From an uncultured Clostridia bacterium (lineage in GTDB: Bacteria; Bacillota; Clostridia; Christensenellales; CAG-314), in contig CAMRUG010000001.1 in NCBI GenBank assembly GCA_947053925.1, positions 186,001 through 250,000 of the forward strand: a stretch of 64,000 nucleotides of DNA, in the 5' to 3' direction. The position numbers and the translations under genes were made by a program. Below the pieces are notes generated by a model that did no database searches, was not told the origin of the DNA, and saw only the letters and a program-made list of their open reading frames with translations. Each line of letters begins with the position of its first letter. Position 1 is the first letter of the stretch. This document shows positions 42,940-51,627 of the stretch, in pieces.

Positions 42940-44376
42940 ATGGCAGACAAACAATTTGTAAAAGAAATTGCCGACATAAACGCAGACTTTCCGCAGTGGT
43001 ATACGGATGTCGTTATAAAAACCCAACTTGTAGATTACGGACCCGTTAAGGGAACAATGGTTATCCGTCCTTACGGATATGCTATATGGGAGAATATTCA
43101 AAAGGAACTGGACGCCCGTTTTAAAGCCACAGGACACCAAAACGCATATTTTCCTATGCTTATTCCTATGAGTTTGCTCAATAAGGAAGCCGAGCACGTC
43201 GAGGGTTTTGCTCCGGAGGTTGCGGTAGTTCACGTTGCGGGAGGCGAACAACTTGCCGAACCTTGCGTTATCCGTCCCACAAGCGAAACTATTATTTGCA
43301 GTATGTATTCTAAGTGGATAAACAGTTACCGCGATTTGCCGCTTAAACTCAATCAATGGGCAAACGTAGTACGTTGGGAAAAAACTACCAGACCGTTTTT
43401 AAGAACAAGCGAATTCTTGTGGCAGGAAGGTCATACTATACACGCCACTCGCGAGGAATCTCTTGCCGAAACTATAGATATGCTTCATCTCTATCACGAT
43501 TTTGCACGCGATGTTTTGGCAATGCCTACATTTATAGGACAAAAGAGCGAAAAGGAGAAGTTTGCAGGTGCGGAAGCAACTTACGGTATGGAAGCAATGA
43601 TGCTTGACGGCAAAAGTCTGCAAGCAGGTACCACTCACCATTTCGGACAAAAATTTTCAAGAGCGTACGATATTCAGTTTTTGGATAAGGACAGTACCCA
43701 CAAGTATGTATGGCAATCCAGTTGGGGAGTATCAACGCGCTTGATAGGGGCAATAATAATGGCGCACGGAGACCAACGCGGACTTGTGTTGCCGCCGAAA
43801 ATCGCTCCCGTTCAAGCAGTCGTTATACCCGTTGCCGCGCACAAGGAGGGCGTTCTTGACAAAGCCGCCCAAATTGCCGAACAACTTAGGGCAAGCGGTA
43901 TCCGCGTAGAACTTGATACCCGCGATCAGTCTCCGGGCTGGAAGTTTAACGAATGGGAAATGAAGGGCGTGCCCGTCCGTATAGAAGTAGGACCGCGTGA
44001 TATCGAACAGGGCGTTGTAACCTATGCTCGCCGCGATACTTGCGACAAGGCGACTATGCCTATTGACGGAATAGCGGCAGGCATTACTAAACTGCTTGAT
44101 GAAATTCAAACTAATATGTACAATAAGTCGCTTGCTTTCCGCGATTCTCACGTTAGGATTGCCCGCAATATGGACGAACTGGGCAAGGCGTTGGACGACA
44201 AATGTTTTGCAAAGGTCGTTTGGGATAAAGACCCTGCGTGCGAAGCAATGTTTAAGGAGAAATTCCAAGCAACAGTCCGTGTAATGCTGGATGAAAAACC
44301 GTTCCAAGACGTTTGTACTTGTTGCGGACACAAGAGCGATAACCTTGTAGTTGCGTTGGTTGCAAGAGCGTATTAA
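42940..44376 (+). CDS. proS: Prolyl-tRNA synthetase, type 3 (archaeal/eukaryal-like form)
   Basis: The 478-residue enzyme charges tRNA-Pro. The N-terminal catalytic core shows the class II motifs: PYGYAIWENIQ (motif 1), VIRPTSETI then RWEKTTRPFLRTSEFLWQEGHTIHAT (motif 2) and WGVSTRLIGAIIMAHGD (motif 3). The anticodon-binding region follows, with RVELDTRDQSPGWKFNEWEMKGVPVRIEVGPRD. There is no editing INS domain. A C-terminal zinc-like module ends in the aromatic residue ARAY, as in ProS type 3. AAGGAGAA precedes the ATG. This form occurs in some Bacillota in place of the longer bacterial ProS. Confidence 0.97.
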   Translation: MADKQFVKEIADINADFPQWYTDVVIKTQLVDYGPVKGTMVIRPYGYAIWENIQKELDARFKATGHQNAYFPMLIPMSLLNKEAEHVEGFAPEVAVVHVAGGEQLAEPCVIRPTSETIICSMYSKWINSYRDLPLKLNQWANVVRWEKTTRPFLRTSEFLWQEGHTIHATREESLAETIDMLHLYHDFARDVLAMPTFIGQKSEKEKFAGAEATYGMEAMMLDGKSLQAGTTHHFGQKFSRAYDIQFLDKDSTHKYVWQSSWGVSTRLIGAIIMAHGDQRGLVLPPKIAPVQAVVIPVAAHKEGVLDKAAQIAEQLRASGIRVELDTRDQSPGWKFNEWEMKGVPVRIEVGPRDIEQGVVTYARRDTCDKATMPIDGIAAGITKLLDEIQTNMYNKSLAFRDSHVRIARNMDELGKALDDKCFAKVVWDKDPACEAMFKEKFQATVRVMLDEKPFQDVCTCCGHKSDNLVVALVARAY

Positions 44377-44408
44377 CATATCATAAGTACGTTATATAAG
44401 TAAAAAAG

Positions 44409-44481
44409 TTTTTGTTGACGGTCGGTTTTACAAAGTAATCGAGACAAGATTTTTTTCTTGCGGAAATTCCGTCAACAAAAA
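44409..44481. other. Candidate structured RNA or hairpin after proS
   Basis: TTTTTGTTGACGG (44409-44421) pairs perfectly with CCGTCAACAAAAA (44469-44481), enclosing an inner CAAGA/TCTTG hairpin (44445-44460). CGGAAATTCCG (44461-44471) could fold on its own instead, so two states exclude each other. On the minus strand the stem is followed by CTTTTTT, terminator-like, yet no minus-strand gene lies upstream. Confidence 0.5.
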
Positions 44482-44530
44482 AAACTATCTTGGTATAAAC
44501 AAAAACTATTGTAATTGAACAGTCAAAAAG

Positions 44531-44559
44531 TTGCGTTTATTCTGTCTGTGTGGTACAAT
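44531..44559 (+). promoter_or_regulatory. Promoter of the FMN-binding lipoprotein gene
   Basis: TTGCGT (44531-44536), 17 bases, TACAAT (44554-44559) with extended -10 TGG. The leader to the ATG is about 90 bases. Confidence 0.7.
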
Positions 44560-44657
44560 ACGTTTGAATTTGGCGCAAAGCGGCAAATAAAACAGGTTTC
44601 GACGGTAATACCGTGAAATAAACAAAATAAATATTTTTTTGAAGGAGAAATGAAACA

Positions 44658-45179
44658 ATGAAAAAGAATCTTGCATTAGTGCTTGTACTTGCATTGGTTA
44701 TGGCTGTTGCTGTAGTTGCTTTTGCTTCCTGCGGCGGACAAACATACGAAGGCGAATATAAGTATGAAAATCCTTGGAACAAAGGAAACAATGATTACTA
44801 TGGTGTAAAAGTTAAGGTTACTGTTAGTAACAATGTTATAACGAAAGTTGAAATCACTTCCGAAAACAAAGAAGGTTACACAAATCTTTCTGCAGGTTGG
44901 ACCGAAGAAGGTAAGAAATTTTGGAATGACAATGTAGCAGCATTTCTTCAAACTTTTGAAGGTTTGACAGTAGAAGACGTTAACAAAATTGTAGTAGCAA
45001 AAGATGCTAACGGCGCTCCCGATACGAGTCAAGGCGTTGACACTATTAGCGGCGCTCCCTCTTCTCTTGAAATTGTAGAAAAAGACGGTCATACAACACA
45101 TACTGGCGCTACTCAATCCAGCGGACGCGTAATCCTTGCTGTTCAGGACGCTCTCAGCAAAATCGAAGCTGCAAAATAA
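44658..45179 (+). CDS. FMN-binding-domain lipoprotein (extracytosolic electron carrier)
   Basis: The 173-residue protein has a hydrophobic signal (LALVLVLALVMAVAVVAFASC, Cys25), so it is lipid-anchored outside. The remaining FMN_bind domain has strands around YYGVKVKVTVSNNVITKVEIT. Its motif TGATQSSGR (Thr149-Gly-Ala-Thr152) is where ApbE links FMN through a phosphoester to threonine. A second, similar but Thr-less ISGAPSS lies about 20 residues before. The ribosome site AAGGAG is strong. An ApbE gene follows after a terminator at 45197, so partner and modifying enzyme are adjacent. The donor and acceptor of electrons are unknown. Confidence 0.88.
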   Translation: MKKNLALVLVLALVMAVAVVAFASCGGQTYEGEYKYENPWNKGNNDYYGVKVKVTVSNNVITKVEITSENKEGYTNLSAGWTEEGKKFWNDNVAAFLQTFEGLTVEDVNKIVVAKDANGAPDTSQGVDTISGAPSSLEIVEKDGHTTHTGATQSSGRVILAVQDALSKIEAAK

Positions 45180-45196
45180 TTAGACTTATCACTAAT

Positions 45197-45233
45197 TGCA
45201 AAAACCGTACGCTTAATGCGTGCGGCTTTTTTG
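45197..45233 (+). terminator. Terminator of the FMN-binding lipoprotein gene
   Basis: CCGTACGC pairs with GCGTGCGG, flanked by A-run and T-run. It sits immediately before the apbE promoter. Confidence 0.85.
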
Positions 45234-45262
45234 TTGCAAAGTAAATGTAAAAATGGTAAAAT
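45234..45262 (+). promoter_or_regulatory. Promoter of the apbE fusion gene, nearly leaderless
   Basis: TTGCAA (45234-45239), 17 bases, TAAAAT (45257-45262) with extended -10 TGG. The start point near 45269 is only about three bases before the ATG at 45272, too close for a ribosome site. Confidence 0.65.
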
Positions 45263-45271
45263 ATCTAGGAT

Positions 45272-47302
45272 ATGAAGAACCTTAGACGGATAATGTTAGT
45301 AATACTGATGACGGTAATGTTTGTCTGCGCGCTTATGCCTACGTTAGCAAGCGCCGATTCGTTACGCGCAAAAGATATCGATCAGTATGAATCGCCTAAG
45401 GGGTATTTTTTAAATACGTTATCGGCTAACGGTAAAATATACTGCGTTGAGATGTACGGACATTATTTCGGACACAGCCGTATACGCGTTACAACGCATA
45501 TTTTTTCTCAGCAAGGGTTAACGATAGATTTTAACATTAACGCAAGCGAAAGCGCTTTGACCGAAACTCAAATAGCAACGCGCAACAAACTGATAGAAAT
45601 CTGCGACGGAATTCACGACTTGATTGTTGAGGTAGACAACTGTGCAAATACCCAATACGACGGGAAAGGCGGTAGCGTCAAATCGGATATTTACAGATAC
45701 AACAACGAGTCTACGGTAGGTCAGCCGCTTGAAATTGCCAAACATACTTACCAAATGCTGCTTATTGCAAAGGAAATGTATAACGCTACAAACGGCGCAT
45801 TTAACCCTGCCGTGTACCGTCTTGTCGACCTTTGGGGATTTTCTTCGCGTATTTATTCAAACGGTGATTTCTATCTTCCGTATGACAGACCCGTTACGTC
45901 AACCGAATTTGTCAAAAACGGCTATCCGTTGCCCGAACAAAAGTATATAGACGCTTTTTCAAACGGCAGTTTTACAGACTTTTCCGATAAAGCCGTCAAG
46001 TTGACTGCTGACAGCGACGGTTACTATGTAACCAAGTATGTTGCCGATGCGGTTGTTGAAAACGAAAGTTATTCGCAGTGGATAGACTTGGGCGGTATAG
46101 CCAAGGGTTATGTTGCCGATTTAATCAAAATCAAGTTAGATTCGCTCGGTATTTACGATCATCACGTCAACGCGGGCAGCAGCAGTTTAGTTATAGGTCA
46201 AGCAGACGAAGATTCAACTACAAACTTGGGACTAAACGACCCTTATTATCCTTTCTACGATTTGGGCGGACAACCGAACGATTTGATAGGCATAGCGGTA
46301 GACAAAGTGTCTGTATCTACAAGCGGACAGTATGTGCGTAAGTATACTACGGACGGCGTTCAGTACGCGCATATAATTGACGGAAGCAGAGGCGCGCCTG
46401 CGCAGACAGGGGTAAAGTCCGTTATGATTGTTGCGCCGGAAGGTAATTTTTGGGCAGGCAAAAGCGACTGTCTTACAACGGCATTAACCGTATTGGGGCG
46501 CGACGGCATTGTTCAGTATATGAACGGTTATCTCAAAGATAACGGAATAAAGGTATATGTAGTATACGAATCGGTCGACGGCACGAAACATTTTTTATCG
46601 AATGCTTCTCAGGATGAAATTATTTACAAAGACGAAAGTTTTGACGAATATGCTTGGTCGATAACTTGCGAAAACGGTGTTTACGCTTACGACTATGACG
46701 CGCAGCCGCCCAAAACGGAAAAAACCGATTATTTGTGGCTGTATATCACTCTCGGAGTACTTGCAGGCGCAGGCGTAATCGGTATAATTGTTTACCACTA
46801 TTTAAAAGGTAAAAAGAAAGCTTGCGACAACATTGTCAACGCCAAACGCGACAAGCCGTTTAAAATCGGAGACATAGGCGTCTATTTGATTGTTTTAATA
46901 GTAATAGCCGCGCTTTTCGTTGGCTTTTTCGGAGGCGATAATACCGAGCAAAGTATAAAGTTGGTTCACGTTGTGGATATGAGCCGCAGTTCGGCAGGCG
47001 AGACTATCTTTACTTACAACGCTATGCGTAACGAATGGATAGTTTACGACGACAACAGCAGCGGTTGGAAAATAGAAGCCAAGCAAACGGACGGCGGCGC
47101 AGAGATAAGATTCTCTCGCGAGATAGACGGCGAACAGCGGTATAATGTCGTAACAATATCCCGCGGTTCGGGTGTGTCCGTTAAAATGAGCGATTCGGTA
47201 TGCGGTTATCATCAGGAGTGCGTCAGGAATTTCCCTGCAATTACGCGTCCGAACGCGTCGATTGTATGCAGTCCAAACAGTCTGAAAATCGTTTCGGAAT
47301 AG
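45272..47302 (+). CDS. apbE: ApbE FAD:protein FMN transferase fused to a NusG-II domain
   Basis: The 676-residue protein has an export signal (LRRIMLVILMTVMFVCAL, ending near ASA28). The ApbE domain (about 60-470) includes TNGAFNPAV, WIDLGGIAKGYVAD (FAD-binding Lys), NAGSSSL and KSDCLTTAL with Asp399 and Thr402/403 for metal binding. Two membrane helices follow (about 487-511 and 532-552). A last domain (555-676) with VHVVDMSRSS and a final CGYHQECV...SIVCSPNSLKIV matches NusG domain II. ApbE attaches FMN to the GAT threonine of partner proteins; here the adjacent lipoprotein is the obvious target. The fusion joins functions usually encoded separately. Confidence 0.88.
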   Translation: MKNLRRIMLVILMTVMFVCALMPTLASADSLRAKDIDQYESPKGYFLNTLSANGKIYCVEMYGHYFGHSRIRVTTHIFSQQGLTIDFNINASESALTETQIATRNKLIEICDGIHDLIVEVDNCANTQYDGKGGSVKSDIYRYNNESTVGQPLEIAKHTYQMLLIAKEMYNATNGAFNPAVYRLVDLWGFSSRIYSNGDFYLPYDRPVTSTEFVKNGYPLPEQKYIDAFSNGSFTDFSDKAVKLTADSDGYYVTKYVADAVVENESYSQWIDLGGIAKGYVADLIKIKLDSLGIYDHHVNAGSSSLVIGQADEDSTTNLGLNDPYYPFYDLGGQPNDLIGIAVDKVSVSTSGQYVRKYTTDGVQYAHIIDGSRGAPAQTGVKSVMIVAPEGNFWAGKSDCLTTALTVLGRDGIVQYMNGYLKDNGIKVYVVYESVDGTKHFLSNASQDEIIYKDESFDEYAWSITCENGVYAYDYDAQPPKTEKTDYLWLYITLGVLAGAGVIGIIVYHYLKGKKKACDNIVNAKRDKPFKIGDIGVYLIVLIVIAALFVGFFGGDNTEQSIKLVHVVDMSRSSAGETIFTYNAMRNEWIVYDDNSSGWKIEAKQTDGGAEIRFSREIDGEQRYNVVTISRGSGVSVKMSDSVCGYHQECVRNFPAITRPNASIVCSPNSLKIVSE

Positions 47303-47586
47303 TTTGCGTTGGAAATTGCTGTCGGCAAACATAGCATTGCGGTATAAATGCTTAGACTAAACAATTTGCCGAAAATAACGCAAACCGAAATTTATTCGAG
47401 AAAAAATAAAGACGCTGTTTACTATGCACGCTGTAAATTAAATAGTTTTTAAAACAGTATGTAGATAATTGCTGTTTTTGCAATGTTGTCGGCAGGACGC
47501 GAAGTAATTTGACGGAAATGAACGGATAAACAGAGATGCGGAAGAGATAAAAACTTTAATAAAAATTACAATACGAAGCGAATAAT

Positions 47587-48294
47587 ATGAAAGAAAAAAC
47601 TTTAAAAACCAAATATTTTTCCGCCAAACGCGTAGCAACGCTATCGGTGCTTACCGCTATGGGGTTGATTATGTTTATGGTCGAAAGCCTTTTTCCGCCG
47701 CTGATTTTACCGGGGGCGAAAATGGGACTTTCTAACATATTCTCGCTGCTTACGCTGTTTTTGCTAGGACCTACCGAGGCTTTTGTTTTGGTTGTTATCC
47801 GTACTGTTTTAGGCAGTGTTTTTACGGGAAATATGTCTACGCTTATGTACAGTTTGTCGGCAGGCATAGTTAGCGTAATTGTTTCTGCCGTGCTGGTGGA
47901 ATTTGTCTACCCTAAGGTAAGTATTGTTTCTGTTTCAGTCGTTGCGGCAATAATGCACAATGTAACGCAAAACGTTGTTTTTTGTTTGGTCAGCAATACG
48001 CCCGAAATGTTTTCCTATCTTCCGTGGCTTGCTTTGCTTGGAATTTTAGCAGGGGTAATAGTAGGTTTCGCAGTTTGGTTTATTTTAAAAATGATACCTA
48101 CAAGAACGTTTGTAACTTTACTGGATATAGACGTGCCCGTATCGAAAATCATCAAGCCTGAACAAAGTACTGAAAGCGAACAAAAGCAAACCGAACAAAC
48201 AGACGGAACGGAAAAAAGCACAGATGCCGAACAGCAAGAACAAAGTATTGACGTCGAATCGAAATCTGACGGAAATATTGAAAACGGTAAATAA
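47587..48294 (+). CDS. Gx transporter family membrane protein
   Basis: The 235-residue protein has five to six membrane helices: TLSVLTAMGLIMFMVESLFPPL opens the first, then PGAKMGLSNIFSLL and NMSTLMYSLSAGIVSVIVS, typical of the Gx transporter (ECF S-component-like, 'heptaprenyl diphosphate synthase component I') family. The C-terminal 55 residues are a hydrophilic Glu/Gln/Lys/Asp tail. Its Clostridia relatives commonly sit beside ApbE, NusG-II and FMN-binding genes, as here. The cargo is unproven. It lies 284 bases after apbE with no clear terminator between. Confidence 0.85.
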   Translation: MKEKTLKTKYFSAKRVATLSVLTAMGLIMFMVESLFPPLILPGAKMGLSNIFSLLTLFLLGPTEAFVLVVIRTVLGSVFTGNMSTLMYSLSAGIVSVIVSAVLVEFVYPKVSIVSVSVVAAIMHNVTQNVVFCLVSNTPEMFSYLPWLALLGILAGVIVGFAVWFILKMIPTRTFVTLLDIDVPVSKIIKPEQSTESEQKQTEQTDGTEKSTDAEQQEQSIDVESKSDGNIENGK

Positions 48295-48324
48295 TAAAGT
48301 AAAAAATCGACTCTAAATAACACA

Positions 48325-49143
48325 ATGAAAAATATACTGATTTTTAACGATATATCGGGTTTGGGCAACAATTCTACCGTTGCTAATATTGCGCTGATGA
48401 CTCATCTAGGGCATTACTGTATGCCCGTGCCTACGGCGTGTTATTCCTGCCATACCGGTTTTGACAATTTTACCGTAGTAAAAAATTACGATACGGTAGA
48501 TTTTGCGCACCGTATTTCCGCAAACGCGCAAGCAGACGCTTTTTATGTCGGCTTTTGCAACGATACGGCAACGCTTGACGGCGTTAAAACGGTTATAGAC
48601 GGCGTTTTAAATAAAGACGCTTACTTGTTCGTCGATCCGATAATGGGCGACAACGGCAAGTTATATCCCGTATTTGACGGCGGATATGTTTCCGCTATGA
48701 AGACTGTTGTCAGCCGCGCGCATTGCATTACTCCCAATCTTACTGAAGCGTGTTTGCTTTCAGATTTTAACTACAACGAAGTGATTTTGCACGCAAGCGA
48801 CGCAAATTTTTTGCAATATTGCGGTAAACTGTTTGCGGGTTTTTTAACGGCAACGGGTTGCAGACAAGCCGTCATTACAGGCATAAAATGCGGCAGTTCA
48901 ATCGGCAATATAGTGCTTGACGGTAACAGCGTTCAGTACGTTACAAACAAGCGTACAAACATAGATTTTTCGGGTACGGGAGACGTGTTCAGTTCGGTAG
49001 TGCTTGGGGAAATTCTTAACGGCAAGACACTTTACGATTCGACGGTTAAAGCGGCAAAGTTTGTGGAAAAAGCCGCCGCATTGACCGAGCGGACAGACCG
49101 CCGTATGGGCATTGACTTTTGTAAGGTATTAAAAGATTTATAG
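48325..49143 (+). CDS. Pyridoxal/pyridoxamine kinase-like PfkB-fold kinase
   Basis: The 272-residue cytosolic kinase has NDISGLGNNSTVANI at the start, FVDPIMGDNGKLYP near 108-121, TPNLTEACLL near 143 and the anion-hole motif SGTGDVFSS near 220. This matches PdxY/PdxK pyridoxal kinases, which phosphorylate vitamin B6 vitamers. CPVPT-like ligands (MPVPTACYSCHTGF) resemble bacterial pyridoxamine kinases of gut Clostridia. There is no Shine-Dalgarno sequence before the ATG. It may be co-transcribed with the Gx transporter (30-base gap), which would make a B6 link to that transporter possible but unproven. Confidence 0.85.
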   Translation: MKNILIFNDISGLGNNSTVANIALMTHLGHYCMPVPTACYSCHTGFDNFTVVKNYDTVDFAHRISANAQADAFYVGFCNDTATLDGVKTVIDGVLNKDAYLFVDPIMGDNGKLYPVFDGGYVSAMKTVVSRAHCITPNLTEACLLSDFNYNEVILHASDANFLQYCGKLFAGFLTATGCRQAVITGIKCGSSIGNIVLDGNSVQYVTNKRTNIDFSGTGDVFSSVVLGEILNGKTLYDSTVKAAKFVEKAAALTERTDRRMGIDFCKVLKDL

Positions 49144-49174
49144 ACGTATCTAAAAATTTGCAGTTTTTTAAACG

Positions 49175-49204
49175 GTTGAAACGCAGGTCGTTTCGGCTTT
49201 TTTA
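49175..49204 (+). terminator. Terminator of the pyridoxal kinase gene
   Basis: GTTGAAACG pairs with CGTTTCGGC (two G-U pairs), then six T. Confidence 0.8.
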
Positions 49205-49557
49205 TTTAAATTGCAAGCCGTAGGCAGTGGCGGCAGTTTTTAAAAAATTATGTTTTTCAATCAATAATTTGAAATTTTGTCGATTTAATTTTTAGCAATG
49301 TTTTTAAAAACGGCTTGCGCATAATGCGCTTGTTTCTTGTTGCAATATTTTTTATTAAGATAAATATTTTTCGCCTATATTTAAGTTGCTTTATGCATTT
49401 TGATAACACAACGTTTTTACGGTAAGCGTAATTTTATAGAGTTTTTTACGGTTTGTTTTTAAAACGAGTTTTTTACGCAATTTGCGACATTCTGCCTAGT
49501 CTTAGCAACCGCTGTTTTAAATATACTGTATAAGACTTAAAAAAAGGAAATTGCAAT
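49205..49557. other. AT-rich intergenic region
   Basis: No gene was seen. GTTTTTTACG occurs twice (about 49440-49475). TTTTGTCGAT at 49275-49284 resembles a Spo0A box but is not exact. No promoter could be assigned with confidence. Confidence 0.45.
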
Positions 49558-50688
49558 ATGAAAAAAATCAAAGTCGTAAAAGTTAAAGAACCTAAACAAA
49601 AGACAAACGTTAAAAGAAAAATCAGTTTTCCGCGTTGGATGTTTTCCGCCGTTATCGTAACGGCATTGACGGCTATTGCGCTGATTTGCGTTTTGCCTAA
49701 GTTGCCCGTTAAACCCCGTACGCAATCGGGCGCAACTTATCAAGGCATAATAGAGTTGTGGAACGTCGAAACTTTCGAGGGCGGTTTCGGCAGCCGTTCT
49801 TCTTGGTTGACAAACAAGTCGGCTAAGTTTGAAAGCGCAAACAAAGGACTGTTCGTGCACGTTACCAATCTGAGCGTTGCCGAACTTAAACAAAAATTAT
49901 CAGACGGGCAAATGTTCGATATGATAAGTTTTTCGCGCGGAGTAGGGGATATTGTAAAGGAATATTTGGCGCCCGTTTCGGATAATCTCGGAGACGTAAG
50001 GGATAACTTTTTGCAGTCTGCGCAAATTGACGGCAAACAGTATGCCGCGCCGCTTTATGCCGGCGCTTATTGTTTGTTCGCCCGTTCGTCGCAGTTAAGT
50101 CAAGACGACTTACTGAACAAGGCTTTAACGGCGACTTACACTCGTAAAGTCGGTAAAAACACAATAGAATTAAAGCCGATTGTATGCGGCTTTGCCGACT
50201 TTAACAGTCCGCTTACGTCTCTTGCAATGTCGGGCGGCAAAGGCAATGCCGATTATCTTGCGGAAAACGTAACGCAATATCAGGCTTACGAGCAGTTTGT
50301 AGCAAATACTTGCGCTGTAACGCTTTTAGGCACGCAGCGCGATATGTACCGATTGTCTCAAAAGGAAAGTCAGGGCAAAATCGACGCGTTGTCTTTTGCT
50401 CCGTTATCGGCTTATAACGACTTGATTCAGTATGTGGGAATTTCCAGTGCTTGCGGCGAAAAGTCGGCGAGTTGTATTAACTATATTAAATTCTTGCTGT
50501 CGGATGAGGTACAATCCGCGCTAGTAAACGTAGGTATGTTTTCCGTTTTAAACCAATCGGTGTATACTCAGGAACGTTATGTCGCTTGCGAAAGTCAACT
50601 GTCAACCGCGTTTGTCCCCAACGCATTTGTATCGGCGGATATAATCGCCAATCAACGTCAGACTGCAAAGTCGACGCTCGCAATTTAA
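49558..50688 (+). CDS. Membrane-anchored extracellular solute-binding-like protein
   Basis: The 376-residue protein has a basic cytosolic head (residues 1-25), one membrane helix (26-47, WMFSAVIVTALTAIALICVL) and an external domain. IIELWNVETFEGGFGSRSSWL near 63-83 is the start typical of family-1 sugar-binding proteins, and later parts (MFDMISFSRG, APLYAGAYCLFAR, NYIKFLLSDEVQSALVNVGMFSV) also fit. No lipobox is present and no ABC permease is nearby, so it is an orphan binding protein. A sensory or envelope role is as likely as transport. It is the first gene before murB, whose ATG follows its stop directly. Confidence 0.75.
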   Translation: MKKIKVVKVKEPKQKTNVKRKISFPRWMFSAVIVTALTAIALICVLPKLPVKPRTQSGATYQGIIELWNVETFEGGFGSRSSWLTNKSAKFESANKGLFVHVTNLSVAELKQKLSDGQMFDMISFSRGVGDIVKEYLAPVSDNLGDVRDNFLQSAQIDGKQYAAPLYAGAYCLFARSSQLSQDDLLNKALTATYTRKVGKNTIELKPIVCGFADFNSPLTSLAMSGGKGNADYLAENVTQYQAYEQFVANTCAVTLLGTQRDMYRLSQKESQGKIDALSFAPLSAYNDLIQYVGISSACGEKSASCINYIKFLLSDEVQSALVNVGMFSVLNQSVYTQERYVACESQLSTAFVPNAFVSADIIANQRQTAKSTLAI

Positions 50689-51627
50689 ATGAATAAGACC
50701 GTTGAAAAAACCGTGCTGTCAAAAATGAAAAAATATTTGATAACTACTTGCCGTAACGTGCCCTTTGCAGAGTTGACAACTTTGGGCGTAGGGGGTACAA
50801 TCAACATAGCGGTATATCCCGATACCGTCTGTAAGTTGGTCAAAACAATAAGGTTGTTAAATAAACTTAACGTCAGATACTGCGTTGTGGGCAAGGGGAG
50901 CAACATACTTGCTTCTGACGAATTTTATGACGGTGTGGCGGTAGTAAACAAAGTAAGTAAAATCACGGTAAGAGGCAGAAAAGTTACCGCTTTATCAGGC
51001 ACGTCAACCGTAACGCTCGGTAAATTTCTTGCGGACAAAGGACTTGACGGAGGCGAATTTTTTGCTTGCTTGCCTGCAAGCGTAGGCGGTGCGGTAATTT
51101 GCAATGCGGGCTGTTTCGGACAGGACGTTGCAAGCGCGGTTACAAGCGTTAAGGTGTTGCATAAAGGGCGCATACGGACTTTATCGGCTAAAAAATGCAA
51201 ATTTTCTAAACGCAACAGTTTGTTCAAAAATAACGGCGAGTACACCGTAATCTCGGCAAAGTTCCGTTTTAAAAAGAGTACTAAAAAGTACGTTTCTGAT
51301 AGAATTGCGGAAATGCGCAGTAAAAAAGCGCAAACGCAGCCGCTTAATTACCGTTCGGCAGGCAGTGTACTTTACCACGACAGGGCAACGGTATCGAAAC
51401 TTACGGACCAAGTCGGACTAAAAGGGTTTACCGTAGGAAGAGCGCAAGTATCCACCAAACACGCAGGGTTTGTCGTAAACATTGACAAAGCGACAAGCCA
51501 AGATATATACTTAGTAATAAAGCATATAAAGGACACGCTGAATCAGACTTACGGTATCAGTCCCAAAGTCGAAGTGTGTTTGATCAATTTTACTCAGGAA
51601 CAATATGACATTCTCACAAAGCGTTAA
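50689..51627 (+). CDS. murB: UDP-N-acetylenolpyruvoylglucosamine reductase MurB
   Basis: The 312-residue flavoenzyme reduces enolpyruvyl-UDP-GlcNAc in peptidoglycan synthesis. The FAD domain shows TTLGVGGTINIAV near 30-42, VVGKGSNILASD near 66-77 and LPASVGGAVICNAGCFGQDV near 128. The catalytic Ser lies in YRSAGSVLY and the Glu in PKVEV near the C-terminus. The motif that normally reads 'GSvFkNP' is altered. The ATG directly follows the previous stop with no ribosome site; Met13 could also be used. The 3' end overlaps whiA by 23 bases. Confidence 0.92.
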   Translation: MNKTVEKTVLSKMKKYLITTCRNVPFAELTTLGVGGTINIAVYPDTVCKLVKTIRLLNKLNVRYCVVGKGSNILASDEFYDGVAVVNKVSKITVRGRKVTALSGTSTVTLGKFLADKGLDGGEFFACLPASVGGAVICNAGCFGQDVASAVTSVKVLHKGRIRTLSAKKCKFSKRNSLFKNNGEYTVISAKFRFKKSTKKYVSDRIAEMRSKKAQTQPLNYRSAGSVLYHDRATVSKLTDQVGLKGFTVGRAQVSTKHAGFVVNIDKATSQDIYLVIKHIKDTLNQTYGISPKVEVCLINFTQEQYDILTKR

